Below, piece after piece: positions 25,542 to 34,730 of a DNA stretch of 55,964 nt (positions are counted from its first letter, which is position 1; every line of letters begins with the position of its first letter). Below the pieces are notes generated by a model that had not been told where the DNA came from, ran no database searches, and worked only from the letters and a program-made list of their open reading frames with translations. The stretch comes from DATJHM01 sp035493895 (GTDB lineage Bacteria; Chloroflexota; Ktedonobacteria; Ktedonobacterales; Ktedonobacteraceae). The stretch is from positions 1-55,964 of the forward strand of contig DATJHM010000232.1 in NCBI GenBank assembly GCA_035493895.1. The letters are read 5' to 3'. The position numbers and the translations under genes were made by a program.

Positions 25542-27353
25542 TTACTTCTCATCTCCAAGCGAGAGCACAGCCATAAAAGCTTCCTGCGGGATCTCGACGT
25601 TGCCAACAATCTTCATACGTCTCTTTCCCTCTTTCTGCTTCTCCAACAGTTTGCGTTTACGCGAGATATCGCCGCCATAGCACTTCGCCAGCACATCTTT
25701 GCGTACCGCCTTTACCGTCTCACGCGCAATCACACGCGCGCCAATAGCGGCCTGTATAGGGACCTCAAAGAGCTGGCGTGGAATAAGACTCCGTAGCTTT
25801 TCGACCAGAGCACGCCCCTGATAATACGCCTTATCACGATGCAAGATGAGCGAGAGCGCATCGACCGGGACAGCATTGACCAGCACATCCAGTTTCACCA
25901 GATCCGAGGAATGATAGCCACCGAAGGCATAATCCAGCGAGGCATAGCCCTGTGTGCGCGACTTCAGCTGATCATAAAAGTCCACAATCAGCTCGGCCAG
26001 CGGCATCGAATAGGTAAGCAAGACGCGTTCAGCCTCGATATACTTCAGATCCTTGTACGTGCCGCGTCTGGTCGTCACCAGATCCATAATCGTCCCGATA
26101 TAGCGAGAGGGCGTAAAGAGAGAAATGTCCATCCAGGGTTCTTCGATACTCTCGATCTCACCGAAATTGGGCATATCCGAAGGATTATCCACCTCAACCA
26201 GCGTACCGCCGGTTTTAATCACATGATATTCCACGCTCGGCGCAGTTGCCAGAATATCCAGATTATATTCACGTTCCAGGCGTTCTTGCACAATCTCCAT
26301 ATGCAACAGACCAAGGAAGCCACAACGGAAACCAAATCCGAGAGCATTCGAGGTCTCAGGCTCATAAACCAGCGAGGCATCATTGAGATTGAGACGGTCA
26401 AGAGCATCGCGCAAGAGAGGATAGTCGTTGCCCTCGACAGGATAGATGCCAGCGAATACCATCGGCTTCGCAGGGCGATAGCCAGGGAGCATCTCAATCT
26501 GGCCCAGGGCAGCAGGCACCGTCACAGTATCGCCCACACGACAATCTTTGACATTCTTGAAGCCAGTGGCAATATAGCCCACTTCACCGGTCGTCAGTTG
26601 TCCCACCGAAGTGAGGCGAGGGTGAAAATAGCCAGCCTCCAGAATATCGGTCGTGCTCCCGGCTGCGACCATACTGACGCGTTCCCCCTCGCGCAGTTCG
26701 CCATCAACGATGCGCACATACGCGATCACGCCCTTATAGATATCGTAGTGGGAGTCAAAAACCAGGGCGCGCAGAGGTTTTTTGGGCTCACCTTTCGGGG
26801 GAGGCACCTGTTTAATGACCGCCTCCAGAATATCCTGCGTACCGATACCCTCTTTCGCCGAAGCCAGAATGCACTCTTCTCTTGGGAGCCCGACGACATC
26901 CTCGACCTCCTGCTTCACCTTCTCGGGATCGGCGCTGGGCAGATCGATCTTATTAATCACCGGAATGATATTCAGATCGGCCTCCAGAGCCAGATAGAGA
27001 TTAGCGAGCGTCTGCGCCTCAACCCCTTGCGTGGCATCGATTACCAGAAGCGCCCCCTCACAGGCGGCCAGACTGCGCGAGACCTCATACGTAAAGTCCA
27101 CGTGTCCCGGAGTATCGATCAGGTTCAGCTCGTATACTTCGCCATTGAGCGCAGTATAGTTCATACGTACCGCCTGCGCCTTAATCGTAATGCCCTTTTC
27201 GCGTTCCAGGTCCATCTGATCGAGCGTTTGCTCCATCAGATCGCGCTTGCTCACAGTGCCGGTAAACTCCAGCAGGCGGTCGGCAAGGGTAGACTTGCCG
27301 TGGTCAATATGAGCGACGATACAAAAATTCCGAATATGAGCCAGGTCTGTCAT
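25542..27353 (-). CDS. lepA: Elongation factor 4 (LepA), ribosomal back-translocase GTPase
   Basis: 603 residues, full length. The N-terminal GTPase has G1 AHIDHGKSTL, G3 DTPGHVDFTYEV and G4 NKIDLP. Then come the EF-G-like domain II, domain III, domain V and the LepA-specific C-terminal domain (KRKLLEKQKEGKRRMK). It acts on stalled or mistranslocated ribosomes and affects initiation. Its ATG overlaps the stop codon of mnmA by ATGA, with GGAGGAATTATTGC before it, so translation is probably coupled to mnmA. Confidence 0.97.
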   Translation of the reverse strand: MTDLAHIRNFCIVAHIDHGKSTLADRLLEFTGTVSKRDLMEQTLDQMDLEREKGITIKAQAVRMNYTALNGEVYELNLIDTPGHVDFTYEVSRSLAACEGALLVIDATQGVEAQTLANLYLALEADLNIIPVINKIDLPSADPEKVKQEVEDVVGLPREECILASAKEGIGTQDILEAVIKQVPPPKGEPKKPLRALVFDSHYDIYKGVIAYVRIVDGELREGERVSMVAAGSTTDILEAGYFHPRLTSVGQLTTGEVGYIATGFKNVKDCRVGDTVTVPAALGQIEMLPGYRPAKPMVFAGIYPVEGNDYPLLRDALDRLNLNDASLVYEPETSNALGFGFRCGFLGLLHMEIVQERLEREYNLDILATAPSVEYHVIKTGGTLVEVDNPSDMPNFGEIESIEEPWMDISLFTPSRYIGTIMDLVTTRRGTYKDLKYIEAERVLLTYSMPLAELIVDFYDQLKSRTQGYASLDYAFGGYHSSDLVKLDVLVNAVPVDALSLILHRDKAYYQGRALVEKLRSLIPRQLFEVPIQAAIGARVIARETVKAVRKDVLAKCYGGDISRKRKLLEKQKEGKRRMKIVGNVEIPQEAFMAVLSLGDEK

Positions 27354-28528
27354 GCAATAATTCCTCCACCCAGCACCTCTTCCCCATTTGCGCCACCGTA
27401 GAAGACAGCAGCCTGACCAGGAGTAATGGCACGTTGCGGGTGTACAAGAGTAACCTGCACACGGTTCTCAGCAAGAGGAGTCACGAGAGCGGGCTGTTCT
27501 GGTGCTTTATAGCGTACGCGCACCAGCGCCTCAAAGGGCGCACTCGGAGTCTCGCCGCTGACATAGTGCATATTGCCAACGATAAACATATCTTGCTCCA
27601 ACGCAGCAGCGGGTCCCACAATCAAAGCGTTGCTTGCAGCATCAATTTTCAGGACATGGAGGGGCTCCAGAGATGTCACGCCCAGGCCCTTACGCTGTCC
27701 GATTGTATAGTAGGCCAGGCCGCGATGGCGTCCGAGCTGCTGCCCCTGCTGATCGTAGATGGGTCCCGGACGAGGAATAGAGATCAAGGGTCTTTCGCCC
27801 ACACTGCGAGTCCCTGCGCCCACAGCGACGGGCTCCCCCTCTTCGTACTCGGCGTTTCTGGAGAGTGCATAGCGATCAATAAAGCCGCGGTAGTCATTCT
27901 GAGCGACGAAGCAGATCTCCTGGCTTTCGGCCTTCGTAGCCACCGTCATGCCGCGTTCAGCCGCCATAGCGCGTACCTCGCTTTTCGTATAGGGGCCCAG
28001 AGGGAAGCAGGCATGAGCGAGCTGGTGTTGATTCAGCACATGCAACACATAGGACTGATCTTTTCCGGCATCCACGCCACGGCGTAGGCGGCGCTTCCCG
28101 GTCACAGGATCGTCATCGACGCGCACATAGTGGCCGGTTGCCAGATAATCGGCATCCAGAGCCAGGGCGCGCTTGAGCAAGACCGTGAAGCGAATATGGC
28201 GATTGCAGTTCAGGCAAGGATTAGGCGTTCGCCCGGCGACATAATCTTCGTAAAAGCTATCGACGATCTTGTGTTGAAACTCTTCTTCCACATTCACAAG
28301 ATAGAATGGAATATCGAGCAGGCGAGCCACCCTTCGAGCGTCATCGACCGCTTCCAGCGAACAACACTTATTCTGCACAACACGCTCCACGCCGTCATCG
28401 GCAGTCACGCCTGGTTCGGACCAGAGGCGTAGCATAATGCCGATCACATCGTGACCTTGTTCTTTCAATAGTGCGGCGGCGACGGAGCTATCTACGCCGC
28501 CGCTCATAGCGACGACTATTCGTGACAT
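27350..28528 (-). CDS. mnmA: tRNA-specific 2-thiouridylase MnmA
   Basis: 392 residues. It transfers sulfur to uridine-34 of tRNA Lys, Glu and Gln in the cytoplasm, using ATP. The N-terminal PP-loop SGGVDSSVAA, the catalytic Cys in NPCLNCNRHIRF, and the second active-site Cys in SQEICFV are all present, followed by the central and C-terminal beta domains. The start is MSRIVVAMSGGVDSS. It is the first gene of a two-gene operon with lepA. A promoter and a terminator-like hairpin lie in its leader, suggesting control by attenuation. No sulfur-carrier genes are adjacent. Confidence 0.96.
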   Translation of the reverse strand: MSRIVVAMSGGVDSSVAAALLKEQGHDVIGIMLRLWSEPGVTADDGVERVVQNKCCSLEAVDDARRVARLLDIPFYLVNVEEEFQHKIVDSFYEDYVAGRTPNPCLNCNRHIRFTVLLKRALALDADYLATGHYVRVDDDPVTGKRRLRRGVDAGKDQSYVLHVLNQHQLAHACFPLGPYTKSEVRAMAAERGMTVATKAESQEICFVAQNDYRGFIDRYALSRNAEYEEGEPVAVGAGTRSVGERPLISIPRPGPIYDQQGQQLGRHRGLAYYTIGQRKGLGVTSLEPLHVLKIDAASNALIVGPAAALEQDMFIVGNMHYVSGETPSAPFEALVRVRYKAPEQPALVTPLAENRVQVTLVHPQRAITPGQAAVFYGGANGEEVLGGGIIA

Positions 28529-28603
28529 GTTTTTATCCTGCTTTGTCTAGACTTCACATATTGTAGAGTGGCCAATACATTACCAATAAATACACTCGGA
28601 CAG

Positions 28604-28636
28604 AAAAAAGGACTAGCCATAGACGACGGGCTAGCC
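28604..28636 (-). terminator. Terminator-like hairpin in the mnmA leader
   Basis: On the minus strand GGCTAGCC and GGCTAGTC (8 pairs, one G-U) enclose a 10-base loop and are followed by a C and six Ts, about 75 bases upstream of the mnmA start and downstream of its promoter. It is a candidate attenuator or the end of a short leader RNA. Confidence 0.55.
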
Positions 28637-28696
28637 TCGATGCTTCTTCTGCTTTTGCTCATTTTATGCGTTGGGATGCCCTTTCCTACCAGAATA

Positions 28697-28725
28697 AGGG
28701 TAGCACAACGGGTAACGCTTGTCAA
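28697..28725 (-). promoter_or_regulatory. Sigma-70-type promoter upstream of mnmA
   Basis: TTGACA (28720-28725) and TACCCT (28697-28702) are 17 bases apart on the minus strand. The predicted start near 28690 gives a leader of about 160 bases that contains the hairpin at 28604-28636. Confidence 0.6.
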
Positions 28726-28981
28726 TTCAGCAAGCACGCTTCCTTCGTGGCCCAACCAGGGTAGAGACTCGACGGGTTCCAGGCTTTCGTGTATAATGTC
28801 AAGAAATGTACTGGCATGAAAGTTTTCTACGTCTGATAGAGACAAGACCCATGCAACAAGGGTGATGCGACGACGTTCTGAGCCGTGTAGAAAAGACGGT
28901 TCAGGCGTTATAAAGATCGATAAAGTCAAGCTCGAAAAGCCGGAACAAACGTACAGGCTGTCGGGCGGGGAGAGAGGAACT

Positions 28982-29395
28982 ATGCCCAAGAAGTCTGTGT
29001 CTGCGCGTAGTACAGCGCAGCGTGTTAAGCCCAAGGCACCGAAAAATTTTGAGCTCGTGCGCGAGATTCAGGACGAGGCTCAACCAGCAGAAGAGAGAGA
29101 ATCGTCAATAGCAGCGCCAGTGGCAGCCACCATGACCGCGGAGATCTCCTCATCTGCCCCGGAAGGAATAGCGACCACCACCACCACCTCTCCAGCCACC
29201 GGGAAAGTGAGTGCAGCGACGCGTCTGGCGGCACGTCGTCAGGCACAGCAGCGCCAGCAGCGGCATGCGGCACCCCTGATCACGGCAGAACATTATTCGT
29301 ATGTGCGCAAAGATCTGCTTTATACCGCAATCCTGGCGGTGATCATGATCGCCATCATCATTGTATTCTACTTTACGCTTGGCATTAACGCCTGA
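28982..29395 (+). CDS. Small membrane protein with one C-terminal helix
   Basis: 137 residues and no recognised family. The N-terminus is basic (MPKKSVSARSTAQRVKPKA). The middle is rich in Ala, Thr and Ser and likely disordered, a Gln/Arg-rich helix follows (LAARRQAQQRQQRHAA), and one transmembrane helix lies at about 112-133 (LLYTAILAVIMIAIIIVFYF). A tail-anchored cytoplasmic protein is the simplest topology. The ATG at 28982 has GAGAGAGGAACT ahead and is preferred to a longer in-frame start. A strong terminator follows. The gene is divergent from mnmA. Confidence 0.65.
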   Translation: MPKKSVSARSTAQRVKPKAPKNFELVREIQDEAQPAEERESSIAAPVAATMTAEISSSAPEGIATTTTTSPATGKVSAATRLAARRQAQQRQQRHAAPLITAEHYSYVRKDLLYTAILAVIMIAIIIVFYFTLGINA

Positions 29396-29421
29396 GCGTG
29401 TGCGCAAGAAAACACACAAGC

Positions 29422-29464
29422 AAAAAACAGAACCTGAGATGCTCTTATTCAGGTTCTGTTTTTA
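29422..29464 (+). terminator. Intrinsic terminator after the small membrane protein
   Basis: AAAACAGAACCTGA pairs with TCAGGTTCTGTTTT, ending in a T run. The loop is about 11 bases. Confidence 0.75.
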
Positions 29465-29531
29465 TTCCAATCATATTTTGACGTCGTATACAAAATTGAG
29501 CTTGTCGCTATCAGAGAGATATGCAGGCCAG

Positions 29532-29813
29532 CTAGTGCACGAGAGGGCTGGTGCCTAATCCAGCAGGAATACCATGGCGATGTACCGAGGGAATAGTGAC
29601 GCCTAAAACGCGTTGCATGGCCATAGTGTGACAGCAATCACCCCAATCATGGAAGAAACGGCAGGTGCACTCCCATTCACCACGATCAAAGGTGGTCGTG
29701 TGCACATCGTTCTCTCCCTGGAACGTGGCTTCAAAACGCGTGAACTGAATCCGTTCTGGCTCCTCCGCGTACCGTTTTGCCTTGGCAATCTTATTAATCA
29801 TACTCGAATTCAT
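29532..29813 (-). CDS. Short SWIM zinc-finger protein
   Basis: 93 residues consisting mostly of one SWIM motif, CxC...CxH: GEWECTCRFFHDWGDCCHTM. SWIM domains bind DNA or protein and usually sit in larger proteins (Rad51 paralogue partners, MULE transposases, SWI2/SNF2 ATPases); here the domain stands almost alone, with a basic N-terminal helix. The ATG at 29813 has GGAGAGTGCGATC before it; an earlier in-frame start is less likely. No partner ATPase is adjacent. Confidence 0.7.
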   Translation of the reverse strand: MNSSMINKIAKAKRYAEEPERIQFTRFEATFQGENDVHTTTFDRGEWECTCRFFHDWGDCCHTMAMQRVLGVTIPSVHRHGIPAGLGTSPLVH

Positions 29814-30470
29814 GATCGCACTCTCCTTCAAATCTTGCAACCACTCCGTACCCACATGACGTCTATGCAATACGCTTGTTTGCAGCGTAGCTTTTTTTCC
29901 AACACTGAGGCTAAAAGGTATGCGCCGATACGCCTACATGATTATCGCATCGATAGCTTGCAGTAATCAGTCCTCCTTTCAGTGCTACAAATACCTTCAG
30001 ATTAACTTGAGGTTCACCCTGCAACGCGGTGAACGGCCTCAAAGTGGCCCATAGAAAGGAAAAATTATCGATGAGCCCGCCTCTATTTCAGCAGAAAAAT
30101 CGGAATTGTAATAAAAAAAACACCAGGGCAAAATTTCCCCAGTGTGACTTCAGGCATCGGTATTACGTGATGCGACCCCGCGCAGTATTAACTCTGGCGA
30201 TACTGTCTCTGAGACTGAACACATAAGCATCTCTATCCTCATCGGGCTACTATGCCCAATGTAAACGCCTCACTGATGAGGATATTTCGCAAGAAAAATC
30301 CGCCAGCCAGGCATAGATAATCAAATCGTGATTGTCTCTTACTGATGCATGAAATTATACCATAGAGATAGGAGAAAGTCCACCCTTCCAGAGGATCATC
30401 CACCCCCTGATCGAGAGATAGATTGCCAGACCCTCCTCGACGACATTGGCGAGGAAGTTCCACCTACACT
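29814..30470. other. Gene-free stretch of about 650 bases
   Basis: AT-rich intergenic DNA between the SWIM gene and the glycosyltransferase. I see one imperfect hairpin (CCAGGG/CCCCAG region near 30122) and short chance ORFs without ribosome binding sites. No supported gene. Confidence 0.4.
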
Positions 30471-31697
30471 TTACTGAGCGACCAGGCAGGAAGCGCTGGT
30501 AACAAGTAAATCATAGATAGCGCTGATTTCAGCAGCAACACTCATCCAGCTATATTGGAGAACAGAATGGCGCGAGGCAGCGCACATCTGTGCATAGAGA
30601 TGTGGATCGCGTAAGAGCGTATCAAGCCGTTCGGCAAAGAAGCCGGGACAGCGAGGAACGAGGAAGCCCGTCTCACCATGGCGCACCACCGTCGTCAGAC
30701 CGCCCGCACGGGTTGCAACCACAGGCGTGCCACACGCCAGCGATTCAACGGCGACGAGGCCAAAACTTTCATGATACGAAGGCACCACCGTGATATCAGC
30801 CGCACTGAAGAGCAAAGGGAGCTCCGGTTGAGGACATGCGCCCAGAAACTTCACACGTTCACTGATCTTCAGCTCATCAGCCAGTTGTTGCAGATGGTAA
30901 AGATCGTTATCGCCCGCGAGGCTGCCCCCGGCAATCACCACCTGCGCATCTTCCTGCATCAGAGAGGCCGCATGCAACAGAAGATCTGGACCCTTAAAAG
31001 GGTCAAGACGACCGGCGAAGAGCAGGATCGGTAGATCGGCGTGAAGGCCGAATCGTTCACGTGCATGCTGGGGAGCGTCGTACGGTTGGAAAAGCTGGAG
31101 ATTCACGCCGCAGGGTACCACCTCAACGCGATGAGAGGACGCGCCACACCCGCGAATCATCTGCATTCGCTCCTCCGCAGTCGCGGCCACAATCACATCC
31201 GCCTGCTGAATTACGCGTTGCTCCATCTCTAAACGCAAGGGAGACTCGGGCTCTCTGGGATTGGCCTGCTGCTTCAGTTTGCCCAGCGTATGAAACATCG
31301 TAACATGAGGGACATCCCAGCGTGCGGCCAGCTCCATCGCGGCGACGCCGGAGAGCCAGTAGTGGCTGTGCAAAAGATCATAGCTGCCCTCTTCTCTGCG
31401 CACAAATTCTTCGAGATTGCGTACGAAGGCTGGGAGGTATTGATAAAGATCCTGTTTCGCAACGGCAGTCTTTGGACCGGCCTGGATATGGATGACACGC
31501 AGACCGGGAGCCACCTGTACAATCTGAGGGGTATGTTCATTGGTCCAGCGGGTAAAGATATCAATTTTCTGATGTTGTAATGCCAGCTCATAGGCCAGCT
31601 CGCGCATGTAGACATTCATGCCGCCAGCATCTTTCGTCTTCCCCGGAGTATCCAGAGGAGAAGTATGGACGCTGAGCATGGCAACCGAATACGACAT
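30471..31697 (-). CDS. GT4 glycosyltransferase of the MshA/sucrose-phosphate-synthase-like type
   Basis: 408-residue GT-B enzyme. The N-terminus contains the GGMNVYMRELAYEL loop typical of MshA-like enzymes and LLHSHYWLSGVAAMELA. The C-terminal domain has FAGRLDPFKGPDLLLHA and the E-x7-E signature in SYHESFGLVAVESLACGTP. In Actinobacteria MshA builds mycothiol; this phylum is not known for it and no mshB, mshC or mshD homologue is nearby, so a generic glycosyltransferase is the safer name. The start follows AAGAGGAGC. It may be the last gene of a minus-strand set with the ATPase and phosphatase upstream. Confidence 0.87.
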   Translation of the reverse strand: MSYSVAMLSVHTSPLDTPGKTKDAGGMNVYMRELAYELALQHQKIDIFTRWTNEHTPQIVQVAPGLRVIHIQAGPKTAVAKQDLYQYLPAFVRNLEEFVRREEGSYDLLHSHYWLSGVAAMELAARWDVPHVTMFHTLGKLKQQANPREPESPLRLEMEQRVIQQADVIVAATAEERMQMIRGCGASSHRVEVVPCGVNLQLFQPYDAPQHARERFGLHADLPILLFAGRLDPFKGPDLLLHAASLMQEDAQVVIAGGSLAGDNDLYHLQQLADELKISERVKFLGACPQPELPLLFSAADITVVPSYHESFGLVAVESLACGTPVVATRAGGLTTVVRHGETGFLVPRCPGFFAERLDTLLRDPHLYAQMCAASRHSVLQYSWMSVAAEISAIYDLLVTSASCLVAQ

Positions 31698-31867
31698 AGT
31701 AGCAATGCTCCTCTTATAGTTTGTTCAATCAGGCACAGTTACAGATGCGCGGCCAGCGCCCTTCGCCGACAAAACACAATAGTATTGTCATCTGGCAGTC
31801 TCCTTTCGCAGAGTAATATCCTGAACTTGATAACACAAAACTGGACAGGTCTATTTCCAGAACAGCT

Positions 31868-32704
31868 TTATTTCTTACGCTGACGAACATCCTCAATAGC
31901 AATATACATTTCATCGAGATCGGCACCGGAGCCCTGAGAAAGCTCACGCAAGCACTCGACACGTAGTTGATGCGCAGCCTGGAAATCCGGAAGGGTACAC
32001 CCTACCCAGCCAGCCAGGTCCGCAAGCAGAAACTCGTCCGCCATTTCAAACGTATCGTCGTACTGGTTCCAGAGAGAGAGAGGGACAGGCGTGATCTTCG
32101 CCCCATTGCCGGGATCAGGTTGAGGTTGCAGGAAATGCGTCGTAAACCAGCGACGACGTGGAGGATAGACCTTCCCGATCAGCCCGATATTAATCACCAG
32201 GCCAAGGCGGCGTATATCGTCGGTGGAGAGACGGAGATCGTGCTGGTACATCGAAAGCACATCATCTATCGTATCGGCATGGACGCTGGTTGCCACATGG
32301 TATCCTTGCGCCGGGAGAGAGAGATAGCGGCGCGCGACACGTCCCCACATATAGATAGGCAAGTGATCGCTCACCTCATTGCATAAAGCGTACGTATGAG
32401 CAGGGTCAATATCTGGCAGGCGCGTAAACGAGAAATTCTCATACATACCAGACATATAGGCCAGACCCGTGCCCTCGGGCAAAAATTGCAAGAGCGCATT
32501 GAGCGTCGTCGTCTTCCCCACACCTGGTTGTGGGTCAGTCGGGCCAGCGACCGTCAGAGAAACGCCATTTTCCAGTAATAACCAGATCAGCGCAGCAGTT
32601 TCGACATTGACGCTGCCCAGAGCAATGATCTGCGCTACAGAGAGAGGCCGTCGAGATTCATAATGCCAATAATATCTTTCATAGGGATCACGCGGATCAA
32701 ACAT
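31868..32704 (-). CDS. Stand-alone type II/IV secretion-like ATPase
   Basis: 278 residues resembling the C-terminal ATPase core of VirB11/PilT/GspE proteins. The phosphate-binding loop is unusual (AGPTDPQPGVGKTTTLNALL), with a short insertion before GVGKTT. VATSVHADTIDDVLSMYQHD matches the conserved His-box region, where such ATPases read TxHAN. No N-terminal domain, pilin, secretin or membrane partner is near, so a role in secretion is unproven. The ATG at 32704 follows GGAAGGGAAGAG. It sits between a glycosyltransferase and a phosphatase on the same strand. Confidence 0.65.
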   Translation of the reverse strand: MFDPRDPYERYYWHYESRRPLSVAQIIALGSVNVETAALIWLLLENGVSLTVAGPTDPQPGVGKTTTLNALLQFLPEGTGLAYMSGMYENFSFTRLPDIDPAHTYALCNEVSDHLPIYMWGRVARRYLSLPAQGYHVATSVHADTIDDVLSMYQHDLRLSTDDIRRLGLVINIGLIGKVYPPRRRWFTTHFLQPQPDPGNGAKITPVPLSLWNQYDDTFEMADEFLLADLAGWVGCTLPDFQAAHQLRVECLRELSQGSGADLDEMYIAIEDVRQRKK

Positions 32705-32781
32705 GCTGCTCTTCCCTTCCAGGTGCAACGGAAGCTGTTACATCCAATAGCAATAGTAGTAATAGACATTCAGTAGAAGTA

Positions 32782-33468
32782 TTACGTTTTCTGCTCGCCC
32801 ACTACTTCCTCAGGCTTATCCTTTTTCAGAATCTCAGGGATGGAGGGGGACTTTAACCAACCAGGATGAGGGCTCCAGCCGATAGAAAGCACACGGGGAG
32901 GTTGCTCATCCTCTAGCTCAACCAGGCTCACAGACGCATTATCAATGATCAATGAACCGGCTTTTCTGGCATCCAGTCCGGTATAGTGCGCAACCAGGAG
33001 TTTGACGACATCAGCGTGCGCCACAAAAGCAGGATAGGGACCAATCCCATCCTGAGTACGCCAGCGCTCGACGGCTGCGACGACGCGCTGTTGGACCTGA
33101 GGAAACGTTTCTATCCCTTCTGGAGCCACTGTTGGGTCTCGTACATACGCACTCCATGCCGGGTCTTTCTTAGCCAGCTCTTGAATCACCTCGCCCGCCC
33201 ATGGGCCGACATTGGTATCCATCAGGTCAGGCTCCAGTTGAATACCCACATCGCGCTTCTGTCCAACGTAGGTAGCAGTGACGTAGGCCCGCTCCAACGG
33301 ACTACTGATGATCGCGCTGATCGGCAACACTGAGAGGGCCTCAGCAAGACGAGCGGCCTGCTGGCGTCCATTCTCATTCAAAGCGACCCCCGGCAGTTGT
33401 CCCGGCAGACGATGCTCGACATTCCATGTGGTTTGCCCATGCCGAATGATGAGCAAAGTTTGTTTCAT
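32782..33468 (-). CDS. Histidine phosphatase (phosphoglycerate-mutase-like)
   Basis: 228 residues. The family signature IIRHGQTTWNVEHRLPGQ carries the nucleophilic His. The core Arg lies in SSPLERAYVTATYV, and the second catalytic His in FVAHADVVKLL. Glu/Asp substitutions make a dPGM unlikely; a general phosphatase of the GpmB/CobC type fits better. The C-terminal 30 residues are charged and extended. The start MKQTLLIIRHG is clear from the fold; GGAGAG lies about 15 bases ahead, somewhat far. The upstream reading frame is open but not family-like. Confidence 0.85.
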   Translation of the reverse strand: MKQTLLIIRHGQTTWNVEHRLPGQLPGVALNENGRQQAARLAEALSVLPISAIISSPLERAYVTATYVGQKRDVGIQLEPDLMDTNVGPWAGEVIQELAKKDPAWSAYVRDPTVAPEGIETFPQVQQRVVAAVERWRTQDGIGPYPAFVAHADVVKLLVAHYTGLDARKAGSLIIDNASVSLVELEDEQPPRVLSIGWSPHPGWLKSPSIPEILKKDKPEEVVGEQKT

Positions 33469-33815
33469 AAGCGTTTGTGAACTCTCCACTCTGCGAAATT
33501 GCTGGAACCAGAGAGAGAAGCGCCAGCGCCAAAAACGGCAGGTGACTGTACAGTAAATCCCTATGAGCTGTAACAGATCATGCCCCTCGCGACTCAAGCG
33601 CTTGAGAGGCTTTTGCATAGATGATACCTCTCACTTTTCTCTGCTTCCCAGTAGCGGCTCATACATAAGACCGATTGGATAGAGTTTCCTCGTACAAAGT
33701 TGAGCCAATCAATTGTATTGTATTGTATCAGCGGAGTGATAGTGGCTGCAACCTGACGTTCAGGCGCAGACAAGCAACGCCTGATATGTATCAACCGAAG
33801 GCCTTCGCCCAGATC

Positions 33816-34050
33816 CAGTAGAGGCACGGTGGAGTGAGAACGGAACTGTGCCAGCGAACTCGTGCGATTCCGCTGGCTCCGCAGGCGATGACGGCAACGG
33901 AGACCATGGCGCGTTCAGGCACCTGTGTTTTCGACCACGGAGATCAGCGGCGAAGGCACCTCTGCTCGCTTGTCTCTCCTCCTGCGGAGCCAGCGGAATC
34001 GTGCGAGTTCCCAGGCACAGTTCCGTTTCACTTCACCGTGCCTCTACTGG
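33816..34050. repeat. Long palindromic MITE-like repeat
   Basis: About 235 bases. The outer 70 bases form an imperfect inverted repeat: CCAGTAGAGGCACGGTG and TGAGAACGGAACTGTGCC on the left match the right arm read in reverse, and the inner arms CGATTCCGCTGGCTCCGCAGG pair. It has no coding potential and lies between two minus-strand genes. It is unrelated in sequence to the repeats at 6805 and 39265. Confidence 0.8.
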
Positions 34051-34083
34051 GACTACATGGTCACGTTTGCTTTATGCCCATAT

Positions 34084-34551
34084 TTAATGTCTATAGGAAA
34101 CATAAGCGTAGAGCAGTAAAACCAGCAGGCATACGGCCAGCAGGACGAACAGGCCCCATAGAATTTCGTTTGTACGCAGCCCGCTCGTTTGCAAGAATGA
34201 AGCGTATGCGTTTTTTATAGCTTGCAGCATGCGGAGGAAAACGGATGTGAGCGTGTTGCGCGGCCTCGTTTCTGGTGGGAACGGAGATTGTGGCTCGCCT
34301 GCCTGGGGTGTGATGGGAATCTCCGGTTCGGGCGTGATGGGAATCTCCGGCTGTGGTGTGAGCGGGGGTACGGAGCCGGGGGTCATCGGGATCTCCGGTA
34401 GAGGGGTCTGGGAGGCGCGCAGCGGGACGGATCTGCGCTTCTTTTGCGCTTCTTCGCCTGGCCCCGTGATAAGCGGCTCCAGATGTATGGCCTTCAGGCG
34501 CGATCTGCGCCTTCGCATATTTACAGATTTTTCTCTCTGGATATTGCCCAC
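34084..34551 (-). CDS. Proline-rich membrane protein with PEIPITP repeats
   Basis: 155 residues and no recognised family. An Arg-rich N-terminus (MRRRRSRLKA nearby) is followed by a low-complexity stretch with four PEIP-type repeats, then a helical segment and one transmembrane helix at about 126-149 (WGLFVLLAVCLLVLLLYAYV) near the C-terminus, so it is probably tail-anchored. The GTG at 34551 has GGGGAGGGGTGTATT ahead and is preferred over an upstream GTG. The Pro-rich part may be a spacer through the envelope; this is inference. Confidence 0.6.
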   Translation of the reverse strand: MGNIQREKSVNMRRRRSRLKAIHLEPLITGPGEEAQKKRRSVPLRASQTPLPEIPMTPGSVPPLTPQPEIPITPEPEIPITPQAGEPQSPFPPETRPRNTLTSVFLRMLQAIKNAYASFLQTSGLRTNEILWGLFVLLAVCLLVLLLYAYVSYRH

Positions 34552-34730
34552 AATACACCCCTCCCCACTATTCACCGATCACACACGCATGACCTTCTCG
34601 TCAAGCTGCAACAACATATTTCTACCTATATTATATGTTTTTAGCAAAGCAAGAAGGCAGGCAGGCATGGTACGTGATACGAGAGATGGGCATGTATGGA
34701 TTTTTTTGGGGGCAGTAGGTGAGGAAATAC

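Noticed and set aside
25839..27401. 520-codon plus-strand ORF
   Set aside because: It is entirely antisense to lepA, with the unusual composition of a shadow frame.
28516..29034. 172-codon minus-strand ORF overlapping mnmA and the gene at 28982
   Set aside because: It crosses a promoter and a terminator and has no family features; probably leader sequence left open by chance.
30239..30463. 74-codon minus-strand ORF
   Set aside because: No ribosome binding site or similarity; left as intergenic.
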